A stretch of 31,412 nucleotides of DNA from Chara braunii (lineage: Eukaryota; Streptophyta; Charophyceae; Charales; Characeae): NCBI GenBank assembly GCA_003427395.1, contig BFEA01000378.1:1188427-1219838 (forward strand), given 5' to 3'. The position numbers and the translations under genes are program-made. The notes under the pieces are model-generated. The model was given only the letters and a program-made list of their open reading frames with translations, searched no databases and was not told where the DNA came from. Position 1 is the first letter of the stretch. Every line of letters begins with the position of its first letter. Of this stretch, positions 1 through 9,294 are shown in pieces.

Positions 1-61
1 TCTCTCTCTCTCTCTCTCTCTCTCTGTGCATCTGTGTGTGTGTGTTTAAAAGTGATACCAC

Positions 62-140
<79 letters not shown>
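1..140. repeat. (TC)n, (TG)n and (AC)n microsatellites
   Basis: Positions 1-25 are a pure CT repeat, a short TG run lies near 32-45, a second TC run covers about 63-92, and an AC run continues to 140. These are simple sequence repeats. The apparent protein of S-L and T-H runs across them is an artefact of dinucleotide repetition. Confidence 0.97.
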
Positions 141-142
<2 letters not shown>

Positions 143-311
143 CTGCCATACCCGTTGATGTACCTCTGGCCCGGTTGGGTGCAGTGCGGCCGTGCGGTGG
201 TGGTCGTGTTCAACAAGACGCCCGTCATCGGAATTTCGACGGACGTCCTTGGGGGGCATGGTTATTTTCTTTCCCTGTGAGCTGGGTGTATGCATTTGCT
301 GATTTTTTTCG

Positions 312-833
312 TTGTGGCCTGTAGGGCGTTTGCCGATCGCGATGGCCATCTCGGAGTGGATGACCCCGGGTCTTTGGCATGAGCGCATGGCATACCCTTT
401 TCCCCCATGCTCGCTGCGCGTCTCCGGCAGTGGAGACTCCACTATTATTGACGGTGCGACAAGAGACCACTTTGAGTGTGATCCTTGGATGACGGTCGTC
501 CCATTCACTGATGCTTGCCTGGACTCGTGGCAAGACCATCAATGAGACAAAATGCTCAGGGAGTGTCCGTGGGCGGACGACTACAAGTTCGCTAACATGT
601 GCGAGTTTGGGAGTTTCATTCCCGTGCCTAGAGCTGTGCTGGGTTCAGTTCGGTGTCGTCGCTTGAGTGCAGAGCTTAATATTGCTCGTCATCACAATGT
701 GTTGGTCTGCAACGTCGTGACTGCTTCGCCGCGCACATGGTCCCGTGCGCTGAAACACGAGTTGCTTGCATGTGCACGACATTCCGAATTCCTCGATGAA
801 TACCCGTTGCGCTCTCCTCTACTGCTGCGTTAG
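312..833 (+). pseudogene. Unknown family, copy A, N-terminal part (broken)
   Basis: I do not recognise this family. The frame reads from an ATG at 312, hits an in-frame TGA at 543-545, and continues in the same frame to 833. The reason to treat it as once coding is its match to copy B at 1841-2362. Shared blocks in the same order are DPWMTVVP, CPWA-x2-YKFANM-x-EFGS, SPRTW and L-x-CARH-x-x-FL. Similarity is at the protein level across clearly diverged DNA, which suggests past selection on the protein. No membrane segment, signal peptide or catalytic motif is evident. The rest of the copy continues in another frame from 862. It may be a gene fragment, an unknown mobile-element protein, or a lineage-specific multigene family. 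Confidence 0.55.
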
Positions 834-861
834 ATTGCGTCTCAGAATGTTATTCTTATCT

Positions 862-1236
862 AGGGTCCTTTGCGTCGCGTGTTCAAATCGGAATAGGACC
901 TTGACTGACGCTGTGGTCTACGTGTCCAGGAATTAGTTGCACCTAGGGAGAGACGGGATGGGTTTGGTCACAAGAGAATTCGAAGGGACATGGGATTTGG
1001 TAATCGGGGGTAAGGTGGACGATGTGGACGCATGGCGTGAGGTTGAAGCTCGAGCGTCCTCTATACGGGATGCTATAGGCAGGTCTCTGGCCGGAAGGAC
1101 CGGGTTCGTTCTCATGAAATATATTTCTATGTTCGCAGAAGATGCTCCAGTCGATGCGCCGCAGTGTCTTACGTTCGAGTCGCCTGTTCGAACTTTGAAT
1201 GAACGGATGTACACACCGGCTTGTCGTCATCGGTAG
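862..1236 (+). pseudogene. Unknown family, copy A, C-terminal part (broken)
   Basis: This continues copy A in a different frame from the upstream part. The frame opens with RVLCVASS followed by DAVV-x-VSRN, matching copy B from 2386, but an in-frame TAG at 934-936 interrupts it. After the stop it resumes and aligns with copy B through an E(V)E-x(4)-S-x-IRD-x-I-x-x-SLA segment and a GFV-x-MKY-x-S-x-F block, ending at TAG 1234-1236. In both copies an AG dinucleotide after a short pyrimidine stretch (copy A 862-863, copy B 2386-2387) lies at the equivalent place, one base before the Val codon of RVLC. That could be a conserved splice acceptor, but I find no convincing matching donor. Frameshifting decay is the alternative. 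Confidence 0.5.
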
Positions 1237-1700
1237 AGGTGAAAGTTCTGAACGGATGTTATGTATCGTGTCCATGCAAAAAAATGACGATATTTTCATC
1301 AGGGAATACAAAAAGGACACGCCGATTTCCTTCTACATTATACACATAAGCTCATGGTGTGCGCACCTATCTCTCCATCTAAGTGCGAGTTCACTCGCAC
1401 TTGCTGTGTGCACCCCGAGCATTCCACTTCAGTGGTGTGACCACCTAGCTCTCCATCTAACTGCGACTTCACTCGCACTTGTGCTCTGAACCCCGAGCAA
1501 TCCGCTGAAGTGGATGTCATGAATCTATGTTGCGAATTCGTCCATGCAAAAATTTGATGACATTTTCATCCGGGAATATACAAATGAGAAGCCAGTGTCC
1601 ATATTTAATCATCAAGCTGATGGTGTGCGCACCTGCCTCTCCATCTGAGTGTGAGTTCACTCGCACGTAAGTGAGAGGGAACTCGCACTTCGCTTAAGTG
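1219..1700 (+). repeat. Duplicated tail repeat downstream of copy A
   Basis: Two head-to-tail copies of a ~250-bp unit, starting near 1245 and 1510. Both contain a TCCATGCAAAAA block, a GATGACATTTTCATC-like block, GGTGTGCGCACCT and CTCCATCT-x-A-x-TGCGA. The first unit holds an inner duplication of the CTCCATCT...CACTCGCACTT segment (1371-1402 and 1450-1480). The segment at 1381-1402 is a perfect inverted repeat with 10-bp arms (AAGTGCGAGT / ACTCGCACTT) around TC. Nothing here looks coding. Confidence 0.75.
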
Positions 1701-1840
1701 CGGAGCTTGTCGATATATAGTACGGGGCGTGACAGTTGAGTGTTGGCCGCACCAGGGCACTTATCATTGGCCAACTTTATTTACGACGGTCTACACGTCC
1801 ATATGTGTCGTTTATGTGTGCATGATGTGTAGGGAGTGTA

Positions 1841-2362
1841 ATGTCATCGAAACCTTCGACAAGCGTCAGCATGAGTCCCGAAACGCACATGCGCTTAGCA
1901 AGACCGTTTTCACTTTCTGCGAGATCGGTGCGGCATCATGACGGTCGAACGTGGATCGACGAAGCAACCAAGGAGGACTTTGAAGAGGACCCATGGATGA
2001 CCGTCGTCCCGTACATGAACCGGCATCTCGACGAATGGAACGATAATGATTGGAAGGCGATGAAGTGTGCCTGCCCTTGGGCAAACCATTACAAGTTTGC
2101 CAACATGTTAGAGTTCGGGAGCCTGATTACACTGCCTGATGGTGTCCTCCAGCCAGAGATCCTGGACGATAAGGGTAAATTGATCCGCTACCGTACCAGC
2201 TTCAGAAGTCGCCTCGACTGCGAGTACATCACATCTTCGCCACGAACTTGGGGAAGTTCGCACAAGCAAGAGTTGGTGGACTGCGCTCGTCATTGTTCAT
2301 TCTTGGAACACTATCTACCCCTTTGCCCAGGGACTTCTCCACAAGCTATATCATATTGTTGA
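1841..2362 (+). CDS. Unknown family, copy B, N-terminal part
   Basis: An uninterrupted 173-codon frame and the better preserved of the two tandem copies. From about residue 38 it shows acidic and aromatic blocks (WIDEATKEDF, DPWMTVVPY, CPWANHYKFANM, EFGS) shared with copy A. The first ~35 residues are Ser/Arg-rich and poorly conserved, so the true start is uncertain; the second ATG at 1871 (MSPETHMR) aligns with MTPGL in copy A. No signal peptide, transmembrane segment or known catalytic motif is visible. The frame ends shortly before homology to the C-terminal part begins in another frame at 2386, so the functional protein, if any, would need splicing or has been split. I assign no function. 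Confidence 0.5.
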   Translation: MSSKPSTSVSMSPETHMRLARPFSLSARSVRHHDGRTWIDEATKEDFEEDPWMTVVPYMNRHLDEWNDNDWKAMKCACPWANHYKFANMLEFGSLITLPDGVLQPEILDDKGKLIRYRTSFRSRLDCEYITSSPRTWGSSHKQELVDCARHCSFLEHYLPLCPGTSPQAISYC

Positions 2363-2385
2363 CTGATGACGGATGTCCTTTCGTC

Positions 2386-2808
2386 AGAGTGCTATGTGTG
2401 GCTTCTTCACACAAAAGAAGAAAACTCGTGGATGCAGTTGTGCTCGTGTCACGGAACGAGATGGTACTTCAGGGATCCAAGTTCAAGCCGGTGATGTTTT
2501 GCCCCGATGTAGATGGGCGGTCAGATTTCGTGAGAGCAGGTCAGGTCAGATGTTTATCATTGTGGCATGAGGTGGAAGAGAAAGTGTCCGACATACGAGA
2601 CTGTATAGAGAATTCCTTAGCACGATCGGGAGGGTTTGTTAGGATGAAATACATGTCCGTGTTTTCGAAGAATGCAACAGTCGACGAGCCGCAGATGCAT
2701 GTGTATGGATCATCTATGAATGTTATGTATGGCTTCCGTTCACGACCTCGTCCGCGAGAAACCCCGTATGTCACAAGATACGGACGGGTGGTCGGACCTT
2801 GTGTTTAA
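2386..2808 (+). CDS. Unknown family, copy B, C-terminal part
   Basis: An open frame (also open upstream to about 2248) that matches copy A 862-1236 from RVLCVASS onward. It contains DAVVLVSRNEM, a helical charged segment around EVEEKVSDIRDCIENSLA, and GFVRMKYMSVFSKNA, then an Arg/Pro-rich tail ending in TAA at 2806-2808. Copy B has no internal stop here, unlike copy A. The frame differs from the upstream part by an offset not equal to that in copy A, which fits either an intron of different length or independent indels. The product is soluble-looking and unrecognised. Confidence 0.5.
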   Translation, partial: RVLCVASSHKRRKLVDAVVLVSRNEMVLQGSKFKPVMFCPDVDGRSDFVRAGQVRCLSLWHEVEEKVSDIRDCIENSLARSGGFVRMKYMSVFSKNATVDEPQMHVYGSSMNVMYGFRSRPRPRETPYVTRYGRVVGPCV

Positions 2809-3119
2809 GGGAAAACGTGTTAAAATACAATCTTGTGGAACATGATATGCATGTGCATGTGCACCTTGAAATTGTGGATATAAAGTAGTAGATAGAGGTG
2901 CGAGAGGCAATAGTTGCAATAGGTGCGAGAGACAATGTGTGATTGACTGATTTTTTGCTTTTGATGTTTTTTCGGAAACAACCCCTGTCTACTTTGCAAT
3001 GTGCGGTTCAATGGTTTTTTTCATTGAACATTTCTCGCAACTCTGCGTGCGGTGTTTCCATCTACGGAGGTGCAATGTTAGGAAAAAACGACGCAAGTTA
3101 CGAGTGTTTCCATCTCGAC
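2809..3119. other. No gene seen; spacer after copy B
   Basis: AT-rich non-coding sequence. A short direct duplication of GGTGCGAGAG-x-CAAT occurs near 2897 and 2920, and AGG-x-GCAA-x-GTTA-like words recur at 3060-3110. No convincing reading frame. Confidence 0.6.
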
Positions 3120-3460
3120 GTTGCGGTGACAAGAGTAAATGTTCTAAATGGATGTTATATATCTTGTCCATGCAAAGAAATGACACGCCGATGAACTTGC
3201 AAGTATTTCGATCTCTGATGTTCATGCCATGGGATGCATGGATGTCTTACAGTCCTAAACATGCTCATGTCAAGGAGGGGATCGATGTTTGCGACGACAA
3301 GAGTGAATGTTAGGAATCTATGTTATTGATTTGCCCATGCAAATGACAAGCCATCGTCCGTATTATATCACCGCGCTGATGGTGTGCGTTCATGTTGTCC
3401 ATCTACATGAGAGTTCACTCCGACTTGTGGTGTGTACCCCGAGCAATCCGCTAGTTGTCC
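3120..3460 (+). repeat. Further copies of the tail repeat
   Basis: Two more diverged copies of the unit described at 1219-1700. One runs from about 3120 (GACAAGAGTAAATGTTCTAA, then a TCCATGCAAAGAAATGAC block). The other runs from about 3292 (GACAAGAGTGAATGTTAGGA, then CCCATGCAAATGACAAGCC, GATGGTGTGCG and a diverged GAGAGTTCACTC hairpin). This makes at least four copies within 2.3 kb, spanning the two protein copies. Confidence 0.65.
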
Positions 3461-3660
3461 ATGCAAATGTCCAAGAACTGATAACCTGCGGGATCTGGAG
3501 TTCAATTCTGTTTCTTGAGTGCGACTCTGCTCGAAACAGATCCAAATCCAACAGGAAGTCCCACCACAGACCATCAAACCTTGCCCCGGTGGCGGACTTC
3601 AACATCCAAGACTGCCCAGCAACTGCTAACCTGCGGCAAGCAAATCCACACCCAGCATCA

Positions 3661-4010
3661 AGGTTCCCTTAGAGTGCGTGGCCATCCTCACAGACAGCCA
3701 ACGATTGTTTGACACTTGTTGAAGGTGCTCAGCCACCAAACCGATATCTATGAATTGATTCGCTGTTCAACTAGTATTTGTCAAGTTGAAGCAAGGAGCT
3801 CTTTCTCTCTCTCTGACAACCAATGACTGTTTCACACTTCTTCAAGCTGCTCGATCGCCAAACAGATAAGGAACCAGCATCAATGCCTCCTAACAGTGCT
3901 ATTGGCAATCGGCATCGACAACGAACGACTGTTTGCCACTTCCTTAAGGTGCTCTGTTGAACACCACTAACTCCCGAATCATTCGGTGTTCAACTACTTT
4001 CTGTCAACCG
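3661..4010. repeat. Degenerate ~110-bp tandem repeat, three units
   Basis: A GACAACCAA-x-GACTGTTT-x-ACACTTCTTCAAG-like block recurs near 3692, 3812 and 3917. It is followed in two units by a GCTGTTCAACTA-x-T-x(4)-TGTCAA block (near 3759 and 3983). Units are diverged and non-coding. Confidence 0.6.
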
Positions 4011-4524
4011 GAGAATGAGGTCCTTCCGGGAAGATAAATGGTGGATCATTTGTTGCTGGGGTACTGACGGGTTTCGGGTTCAACTTGCCAAATGTCGTGC
4101 ACCAGGTTGGGTGTTCCGCCCGACCACAGTTGACGGGTTCAGTCCATCAACTTGCAAGGTGTCGGGCGCCGGACCCCTGACCTTTTATGGAAAACAGGCA
4201 CCACATACCCAACAGGATGCCCTTTTGAATCGCGTACTGTCTGTCACTGCAACACCAAGCCAGGACAACATTGTGAAGGTGTCATACAAAGAGCCCGTGT
4301 CCTATTTTACACTGTGTTAATTCGCATTTAATAACGACTATTCATGTACGAAGAGCTCAAAACGCCCCGCCGCAACATTTGCCATGTCAACACCTCATAT
4401 ACTGACCATTTATCCTCTCTTAAAGTGTCACATGATGCCCTATTGGGCCATGTACTGAGTGTTTATTCGCAGTCGAAATAGTTCACTTTTTGACAAAAAG
4501 TTTATTTTTTACGAAATGTATATT
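4011..4524. other. No gene seen; flank of the 5' LTR
   Basis: A 101-codon frame at 4015-4320 has no recognisable features and no partner, so I do not call it. The ACGGGTTCA-type word recurs twice (near 4067 and 4133). AT-rich sequence precedes the LTR. Confidence 0.5.
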
Positions 4525-5637
4525 TTATTCCCCTTTACGTATATGTATGTATGTACCTATATTGGGTGTTCGCGTGGCCTGAGGGGCCTGCGCTGAAAGG
4601 TTTAATTGGGGTTGAGATTGAGATAAGAAAGAAAACCCTGTTTTATTGTTGAGTGTTTCTTAAAGATTTCTTAGTCGGACGTTGGTCCTGGGCCCGGATT
4701 CGAGGTCCTTGTCCATGACATCCCAGGTCCTGGACTCTGCATGGAAGGGATCTCCCCCCGTGCAGAACTTATTTGCCCTGCCTGCCGGGGCACTCAGCCT
4801 AAAGGCCGGAGGTGCCGCGGAGGCTGCACGACTATTCCTTCAGTCGTGCAATATCGTGAAGGGGTAGACCCTCACGATACTTCGAGTTTGACACTTCAGT
4901 GTCATAAGCGGTACTCGGATCTACAAAGGACCGCTTGCTTATGGGCACTACATAGTATGCCACCATCACGACTGCTTGCGTATTCATGCATTGCTAGTCG
5001 ATATGGGAAGACCCTGTGCCCGCGCAGTTTTATACTAAGTCTCGCGCGCGACGCCTGTCCGACTTCCGCATTGGAGAGTTATGGGATGACTACTAAGGGA
5101 CTAGGAGTGTTGTCGTGTTGTTTGTTCTGTGTCGTTCTGTATATGTATGTGTATGTGTGTGTGTTTTTATTTTTATGTTCTTTAGAGTGGAGTACGCGTG
5201 GTGTGTGGGATGCGTCATAGTCGACCGGCGATGAGTCGCGCTTGGGACCTCAGCCCCCCAAGATGCCAGTTCGCGTGCGGGTCCGATAGAGGCATATTAC
5301 TGTGCGTACCCCTTACGCTACAGTGTACGAGAAACGCCCTCGGCTGGTCCACCTCTGCGATTGCACCTGATTAACTTTCGTACTGTGGACTGGTAGCTCG
5401 GCGGGGATACGCCCACCGAAGGGAGGTGACAACTCCCGCAAGGTGGAGGTAAATTGTGCCTCACGTAGGCCCTATCCTGTCGTAGGGGCTCGCGAGAGGT
5501 ACGGCTGGCGCACTTGGCCGGAGCGGCTTATAGAAGCTCCATATGCATTTGCGACGAGGATTTGATCGACTCCTGCGTGACGCGGCCAGGAGGGTCCCGC
5601 CCCGTTTTGTGCGGTGCTGGACCGATGCGCTCGACAG
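4525..5637 (+). repeat. 5' LTR of a Ty3/gypsy-type retrotransposon
   Basis: This ~1.1-kb block recurs in the same orientation at 25791-27382 (after removing a 475-bp insertion), with roughly 7-8% mismatch by eye in the first 235 bases. It ends ...GCTCGACA at 5636, two bases before a perfect tRNA-Asp primer binding site, as expected for a 5' LTR. The left edge is set by where similarity to the second copy starts. A TG dinucleotide at 4517 could be the formal LTR start, but copy 2 does not confirm it. LTRs carry promoter and polyadenylation signals; I cannot place them securely. Confidence 0.85.
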
Positions 5638-5638
5638 G

Positions 5639-5656
5639 TGGCGCCGTTGCCGGGGA
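5639..5656 (+). other. Primer binding site (tRNA-Asp)
   Basis: TGGCGCCGTTGCCGGGGA is the exact reverse complement of the 3' end, including CCA, of plant tRNA-Asp(GTC) as I know it. It lies two bases after the LTR. The tRNA would prime minus-strand synthesis from here. The same PBS is known from plant gypsy-type elements. Confidence 0.93.
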
Positions 5657-5873
5657 TAACGGAAGCCTACCGTTTTCCCTGGTGGAACGACATCCGGGTA
5701 TACGATTGAGAGAGAAATAGGCATATAAGGAAAAATAGAGTACGTAACGGCTTGTCAGACTAATTATGATGGAGAAACATTATTAATGTAATAAGTTTTA
5801 TCTTTGATCTGATTGGTTGCCTGGGTTAGAGAATCATAAAGGAGACCCTATAGGGAAGATGGGGCCTATTAAG

Positions 5874-6008
5874 GTAAGTTCAAAGTGAAGAAATAGGTAG
5901 TACTACTCGATTTGAATCGCTAAGTGACTGACTGTCTAGGAAATTCGATAGGCGTCATGGTAAGTTAGGACGCTGAATAAAAGTTTTTTTCCTTACTCTT
6001 CTTAACAG
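5874..6008 (+). other. Probable intron in the retrotransposon leader
   Basis: A near-consensus donor (AAG|GTAAGT) at 5871-5879 is followed 130 bases later by a pyrimidine-rich tract ending in CTTAACAG|G at 6001-6009. The first Gag ATG is at 6037. A second donor-like GGTAAGTT sits at 5959. This would be a 135-nt leader intron. It could also act as a donor for a subgenomic mRNA reaching the 3' reading frame, where TTGTGCAG at 12510-12517 is acceptor-like. This is inference from motif match only. Confidence 0.45.
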
Positions 6009-6036
6009 GAAAACTTAAGAAAGAGGTTTGACCAAG

Positions 6037-8170
6037 ATGTTTGGAGGCATAGCTGATGGTGCCAGGAAGGTCCTAACGATCGACGATTTGGTCGAAGCCT
6101 TCGACAGGCGTGAAAGATCACAGAGCAATGTTCCCAAGGTCGATACTTTCCATTTCAATGGGGAGCGGGTCTCTGATTGGTTTGATTTGGTGGAACGAGC
6201 GCTAGTGGGACTATTTGACGCTGTGAAGTTTCAGCGGATTCTGAAGTATGTGCTCCATGGCCATCACCAAAAGGTGGAGAAGGTTGTGAACGCAGCTAAT
6301 GGCAGTTGGGCAAGATTCAAAGATGGAATGCAGAGGAAGTATAGGTTGGGCGATGGTCTGTTAACATGGCGGACCTGGAAGCCATGAACAGGGATGACTT
6401 CACCACAGTGGGGGCCTTCGTGCAAGAGTTCAAAAAAAAGGCGAGGAAGGTCCTTGGGATCTCTGAGGAAGCGCAATGTGCTATTTTCCTAGGATTACTC
6501 ACTGCCCCGGAAGCATCAAAGTTGACGAGCCATGGAGGAGGGAGTGCGAAGGTCACCTGGGCCACTATCGACAAAGGAGTAGAGGAAGGAAGTCTGAACC
6601 AGGTGAAGCAGTATCAGATGCGCCAGCAAAGGCGAAAGAGGAAAAAATGGGATGCGACCACTTCAGGGACCCCGGGAGTGAAGAGGATTGTCACCGACGT
6701 ACTTGCGGAACTGGGCTATGGGAAGGACGTGGTGAAACAAAAGAAAGTGGTGACGGCGATCCAGGGAAAAAGGAAGGATCCAGTGATAGAGGAAGTCGTC
6801 CAGGAGAAGTGGGAAGAAGAGGAGCCGGTGCCCCAACACCTCTCGAAGGCGCTACGCAAATAGCGCAATTTAACGCAGGAAGGGCAAGGCTCAGGAAAGG
6901 GGCAGGCGCCCCTAGCAGTGGTAGTAGCGCGGGACCCTCACAAGCGACGGTACCATCATTTAGGTAATGGCCATGACCTGTGCTTAACACTTTTGTGCCA
7001 TGGGGAAGCCCGACTCCATCTGGGCAGATGGTACCATACGCTGGGCCCCAAGCAAGTATGCCACCACCAAGCTATCCCGCAGCACAAGCTCAACCCATGG
7101 CGCCACCTCTGTCGCCCACGCCGAGTTCACAAGGTAGTGTGGCAGGTGGAGGTAATCAAGGCCAGGGCAATCAGGGGAATGGAGGAAGAGGCGGCGGAAG
7201 AGGACGTGGAAGGAATGGCGGTGGCCGAGGGGGTCAATGGGATAACCAAGGCTACCAGGGCCAGGGAAATCAAGGGAGCCAGGGAAGCGGGAGGTCCTGT
7301 TTTGATTGGAGAACCGCTATATGCCAACATTGTGACAAACAAGGCCATACTATACGGTTCTGCAATACTAGGCGGGAAGATGAAAAAGCCGGACTGATCT
7401 ATTCCAATATGGATGGTGATATATACGATCAGTTCGGAGAATATATTGACCGGAAGGTTCCAGGGGGAGTAAGAGCGGAGGCTCGGAAAAGAATAGCTAC
7501 GCGGCAGGCTCCACCTGCCAGGCTCAGGTTGTGGCAGGAAAAGGATGACCCACCAATTAGGGTGGAAGAAGTGGAAAGTGGTGAAGAGGTGACTCGGACG
7601 CTACACGCAGGAGTTATAAAGGAAGAGCCCATAGTTGTTGATTCAGAGGAAGAAAATGAGAATGACAAGGTGGGCCCAACATCAATCCTTCTAGGGAAGA
7701 TGGAGGATCTGTGGGGAAAGATGGGGAGGTACCAGCAGAAGTTGGTAGACATTTGCGAAGAAGTAAAGGGTTGGAGGGTTGGTATTCCCAAAGTCTTTCT
7801 TCATGAGTCTGGCCCAGAATCGATGCCAAAGCGACCCGGAGTAGCTACCGTGGGACTAGGCTCGCAGTCTGGAATGATGGTTAAACCCCCTACGGCGCAA
7901 GGAAGGATGGCACAGGCGGCTCGTACCAGAGGCCAAGCTAAGGTCAGTGCAAGCCAGGGACCTTCGCGAAAAGAGCCAGAGTTAGAAAAGAGAAAGGAGG
8001 CCGTAGAGGTGGAAGATGAGGAGGAGGAGGACGAGCAGGATGAAAGGCTGCGCCAAGAAGAGGACCAGAGAGCAGAGCAAAGGGCCAAGAAGAGAGGAGC
8101 CCAGGGAGAAGCCGAACGAGTTTTGTGCGATGCGGCGCCGAGGAAAAAGAAGTATGTGGTCCGAGTGTGA
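6037..8170 (+). pseudogene. gag: Gag polyprotein of the LTR retrotransposon (frameshifted)
   Basis: Encodes the structural protein of the virus-like particle. Reading passes through three frames: 6037-6387 (capsid start, FNGERVSDWFDLVERAL), 6366-6863 (rest of capsid, with VGAFVQEFKKKARKVLGI and a basic stretch QQRRKRKKW), then a third frame from about 6845 to 8170, with an in-frame TAA at 6965-6967. The last part has a Pro-rich segment, a Gly/Arg/Asn/Gln-rich low-complexity region (7135-7300) and one CCHC zinc knuckle (C-QH-C-DKQG-H-TIRF-C) at 7322-7363, the nucleocapsid signature. An acidic, charged linker (7540-8150) leads to protease in yet another frame. I chose ATG 6037 because it follows the leader intron acceptor. 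The frameshifts make it non-functional. Confidence 0.85.
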
Positions 8171-8175
8171 TTCTG

Positions 8176-8625
8176 CCAAAGGAGGCGGAATGGGGCGAAA
8201 CTGGTACGAAGATGGACTGGAAGTGTGTGGCCTGAGGCATGGTGGATTTGGTGGTGAAAGGCTCCAAGTGCGCAGCAATGGTGGACACGGGAGCAGAGAT
8301 GAACATCATCCGGGAAGCTGATGCACTCAGGTTCGGATTAGAGATAGACCGCTCGGATTGCTGCATGTTACATGGAGCCAACTGCAAGGCAGTATTTTGT
8401 GGGACAGCCTCGAACGTACTTATCGAGGTTGGGAGAGTGAAATTTAGGGCATGCTTCTTTGTCATGCTAGATGTGGACCATTACATCCTCCTAGGAAGGT
8501 TGTTCCCGTGCAGGACATAAACGTTGATGTTTAATAAACACGACGGAACTCTGATCCTGATTATTTATGATTTGGCATATGGGAATTATGAAATAATCAC
8601 TTGCGGAACACCCATCCATGAAGCA
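8176..8625 (+). pseudogene. pol: Retroviral-type aspartic protease (broken)
   Basis: Would cleave the Gag-Pol polyprotein. The frame has a stop (TGA, 8236-8238) just before MVDLVVKG, then the active-site motif MVDTGAEMNII with the catalytic Asp codon at 8284-8286. A flap-proximal region follows, then the C-terminal HYILLGRLF motif near 8481-8507, close to the usual ILLGRPF. TAA at 8518-8520 ends the frame, but the sequence after it (NKHDGTLILI, then YGNYEIITCG) reads as the expected post-protease segment of gypsy elements, so the stop is a lesion. It lies between the Gag linker and the RT. Confidence 0.85.
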
Positions 8626-8627
8626 TA

Positions 8628-9291
8628 ATGAACCGGCCCAATCCGGGCTCGTTTACAATCGAAGAATTTGAGGATGAGCGTCGAAGACTCCTTATGGAGC
8701 CAGAGGAGGAAGAAAGGGGTGAGGCGTTCTCCCTCAGTTTATCAGACGTAAACAAGGCCATGAATATAGTGGCCACTGGCCACACACGAGATGGCGGATC
8801 CAGACGCCATTCGGGCGTTGAGGGAGCAAGTCCTGGAGTGTCCCCAGGCTGGGGAACTGGAATTGGTCTATCGGCTTCCGGGTGGAAGGAGGGACCTTGC
8901 AATGATGCAGGCACAAGCAATAAGTCGGTTTTTTTTAGGGGACGGCTCAAGCAGGGTTCCCAAAGGCGGTACAAGATGAGAGATAAAAAGTGCCGCCCAG
9001 TTCCCGTCCTCGTCACGGAAAATGAGGATGTTTATTAGAAACGGGAACGAGGATTTGATACGACGCATGAGGGAGCAAGCAGCGACCAGGCCGTGCCGTA
9101 TCAATAAAGAGAGTGAGGAGAAGTTGATAGTAGGAGAGCCGGAGTTTCTGCTACCCCGGGAAAGGGCGCTGATGATAGAATTGATGAAGAAGAGGCATCG
9201 CGCATATGCGTTCGATGACGATCAGCGAGGGCGGTTGGACATAGATAAGATCTCCATGATCTGGATTCATACCGTGCTGCATGAGCCATGA
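8628..9291 (+). pseudogene. pol: Protease-RT linker, frameshifted
   Basis: The spacer between protease and RT palm. It begins in a different frame (NRPNPGSFTIEEFEDERRRL, acidic) and returns to the RT frame by about 8791 (DPDAIRALREQVLECPQAG). The RT-proximal part at 9022-9291 ends in LPRERALMIELMKKRHRAYAF then the N-terminal RT segment, with a TGA at 9289-9291 where a Trp codon (TGG) would be expected between HEP and NLRGERYP. I see no separate enzymatic domain, and the frame changes make the exact path ambiguous. Confidence 0.6.
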
Positions 9292-9294
9292 AAT

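Noticed and set aside
34-324. 96-codon frame with S-L and T-H runs
   Set aside because: Translation of TC and CA microsatellites.
2294-2387. Intron between the two parts of copy B
   Set aside because: An acceptor-like AG is at the equivalent place in both copies, but the only GT donors nearby would give an implausibly short intron, so I did not annotate one.
4015-4320. 101-codon frame before the 5' LTR
   Set aside because: Unremarkable composition, no motif, and sits among repeated non-coding words.
4741-5220. 159-codon frame inside the LTR
   Set aside because: Copy 2 of the LTR carries indels and stops across the same frame; the region is explained as an LTR.
5270-5325. tRNA-like A-box (TAGCGTAAGGGG on the minus strand) and B-box-like GG-x-CCGATA in the LTR, also in copy 2
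   Set aside because: The boxes are only about 20 nt apart rather than about 32, with no acceptor or T stem, so this is neither a tRNA nor a clear SINE head.
7944-8465. 173-codon minus-strand frame
   Set aside because: Shadow of the acidic Gag linker and protease on the plus strand.
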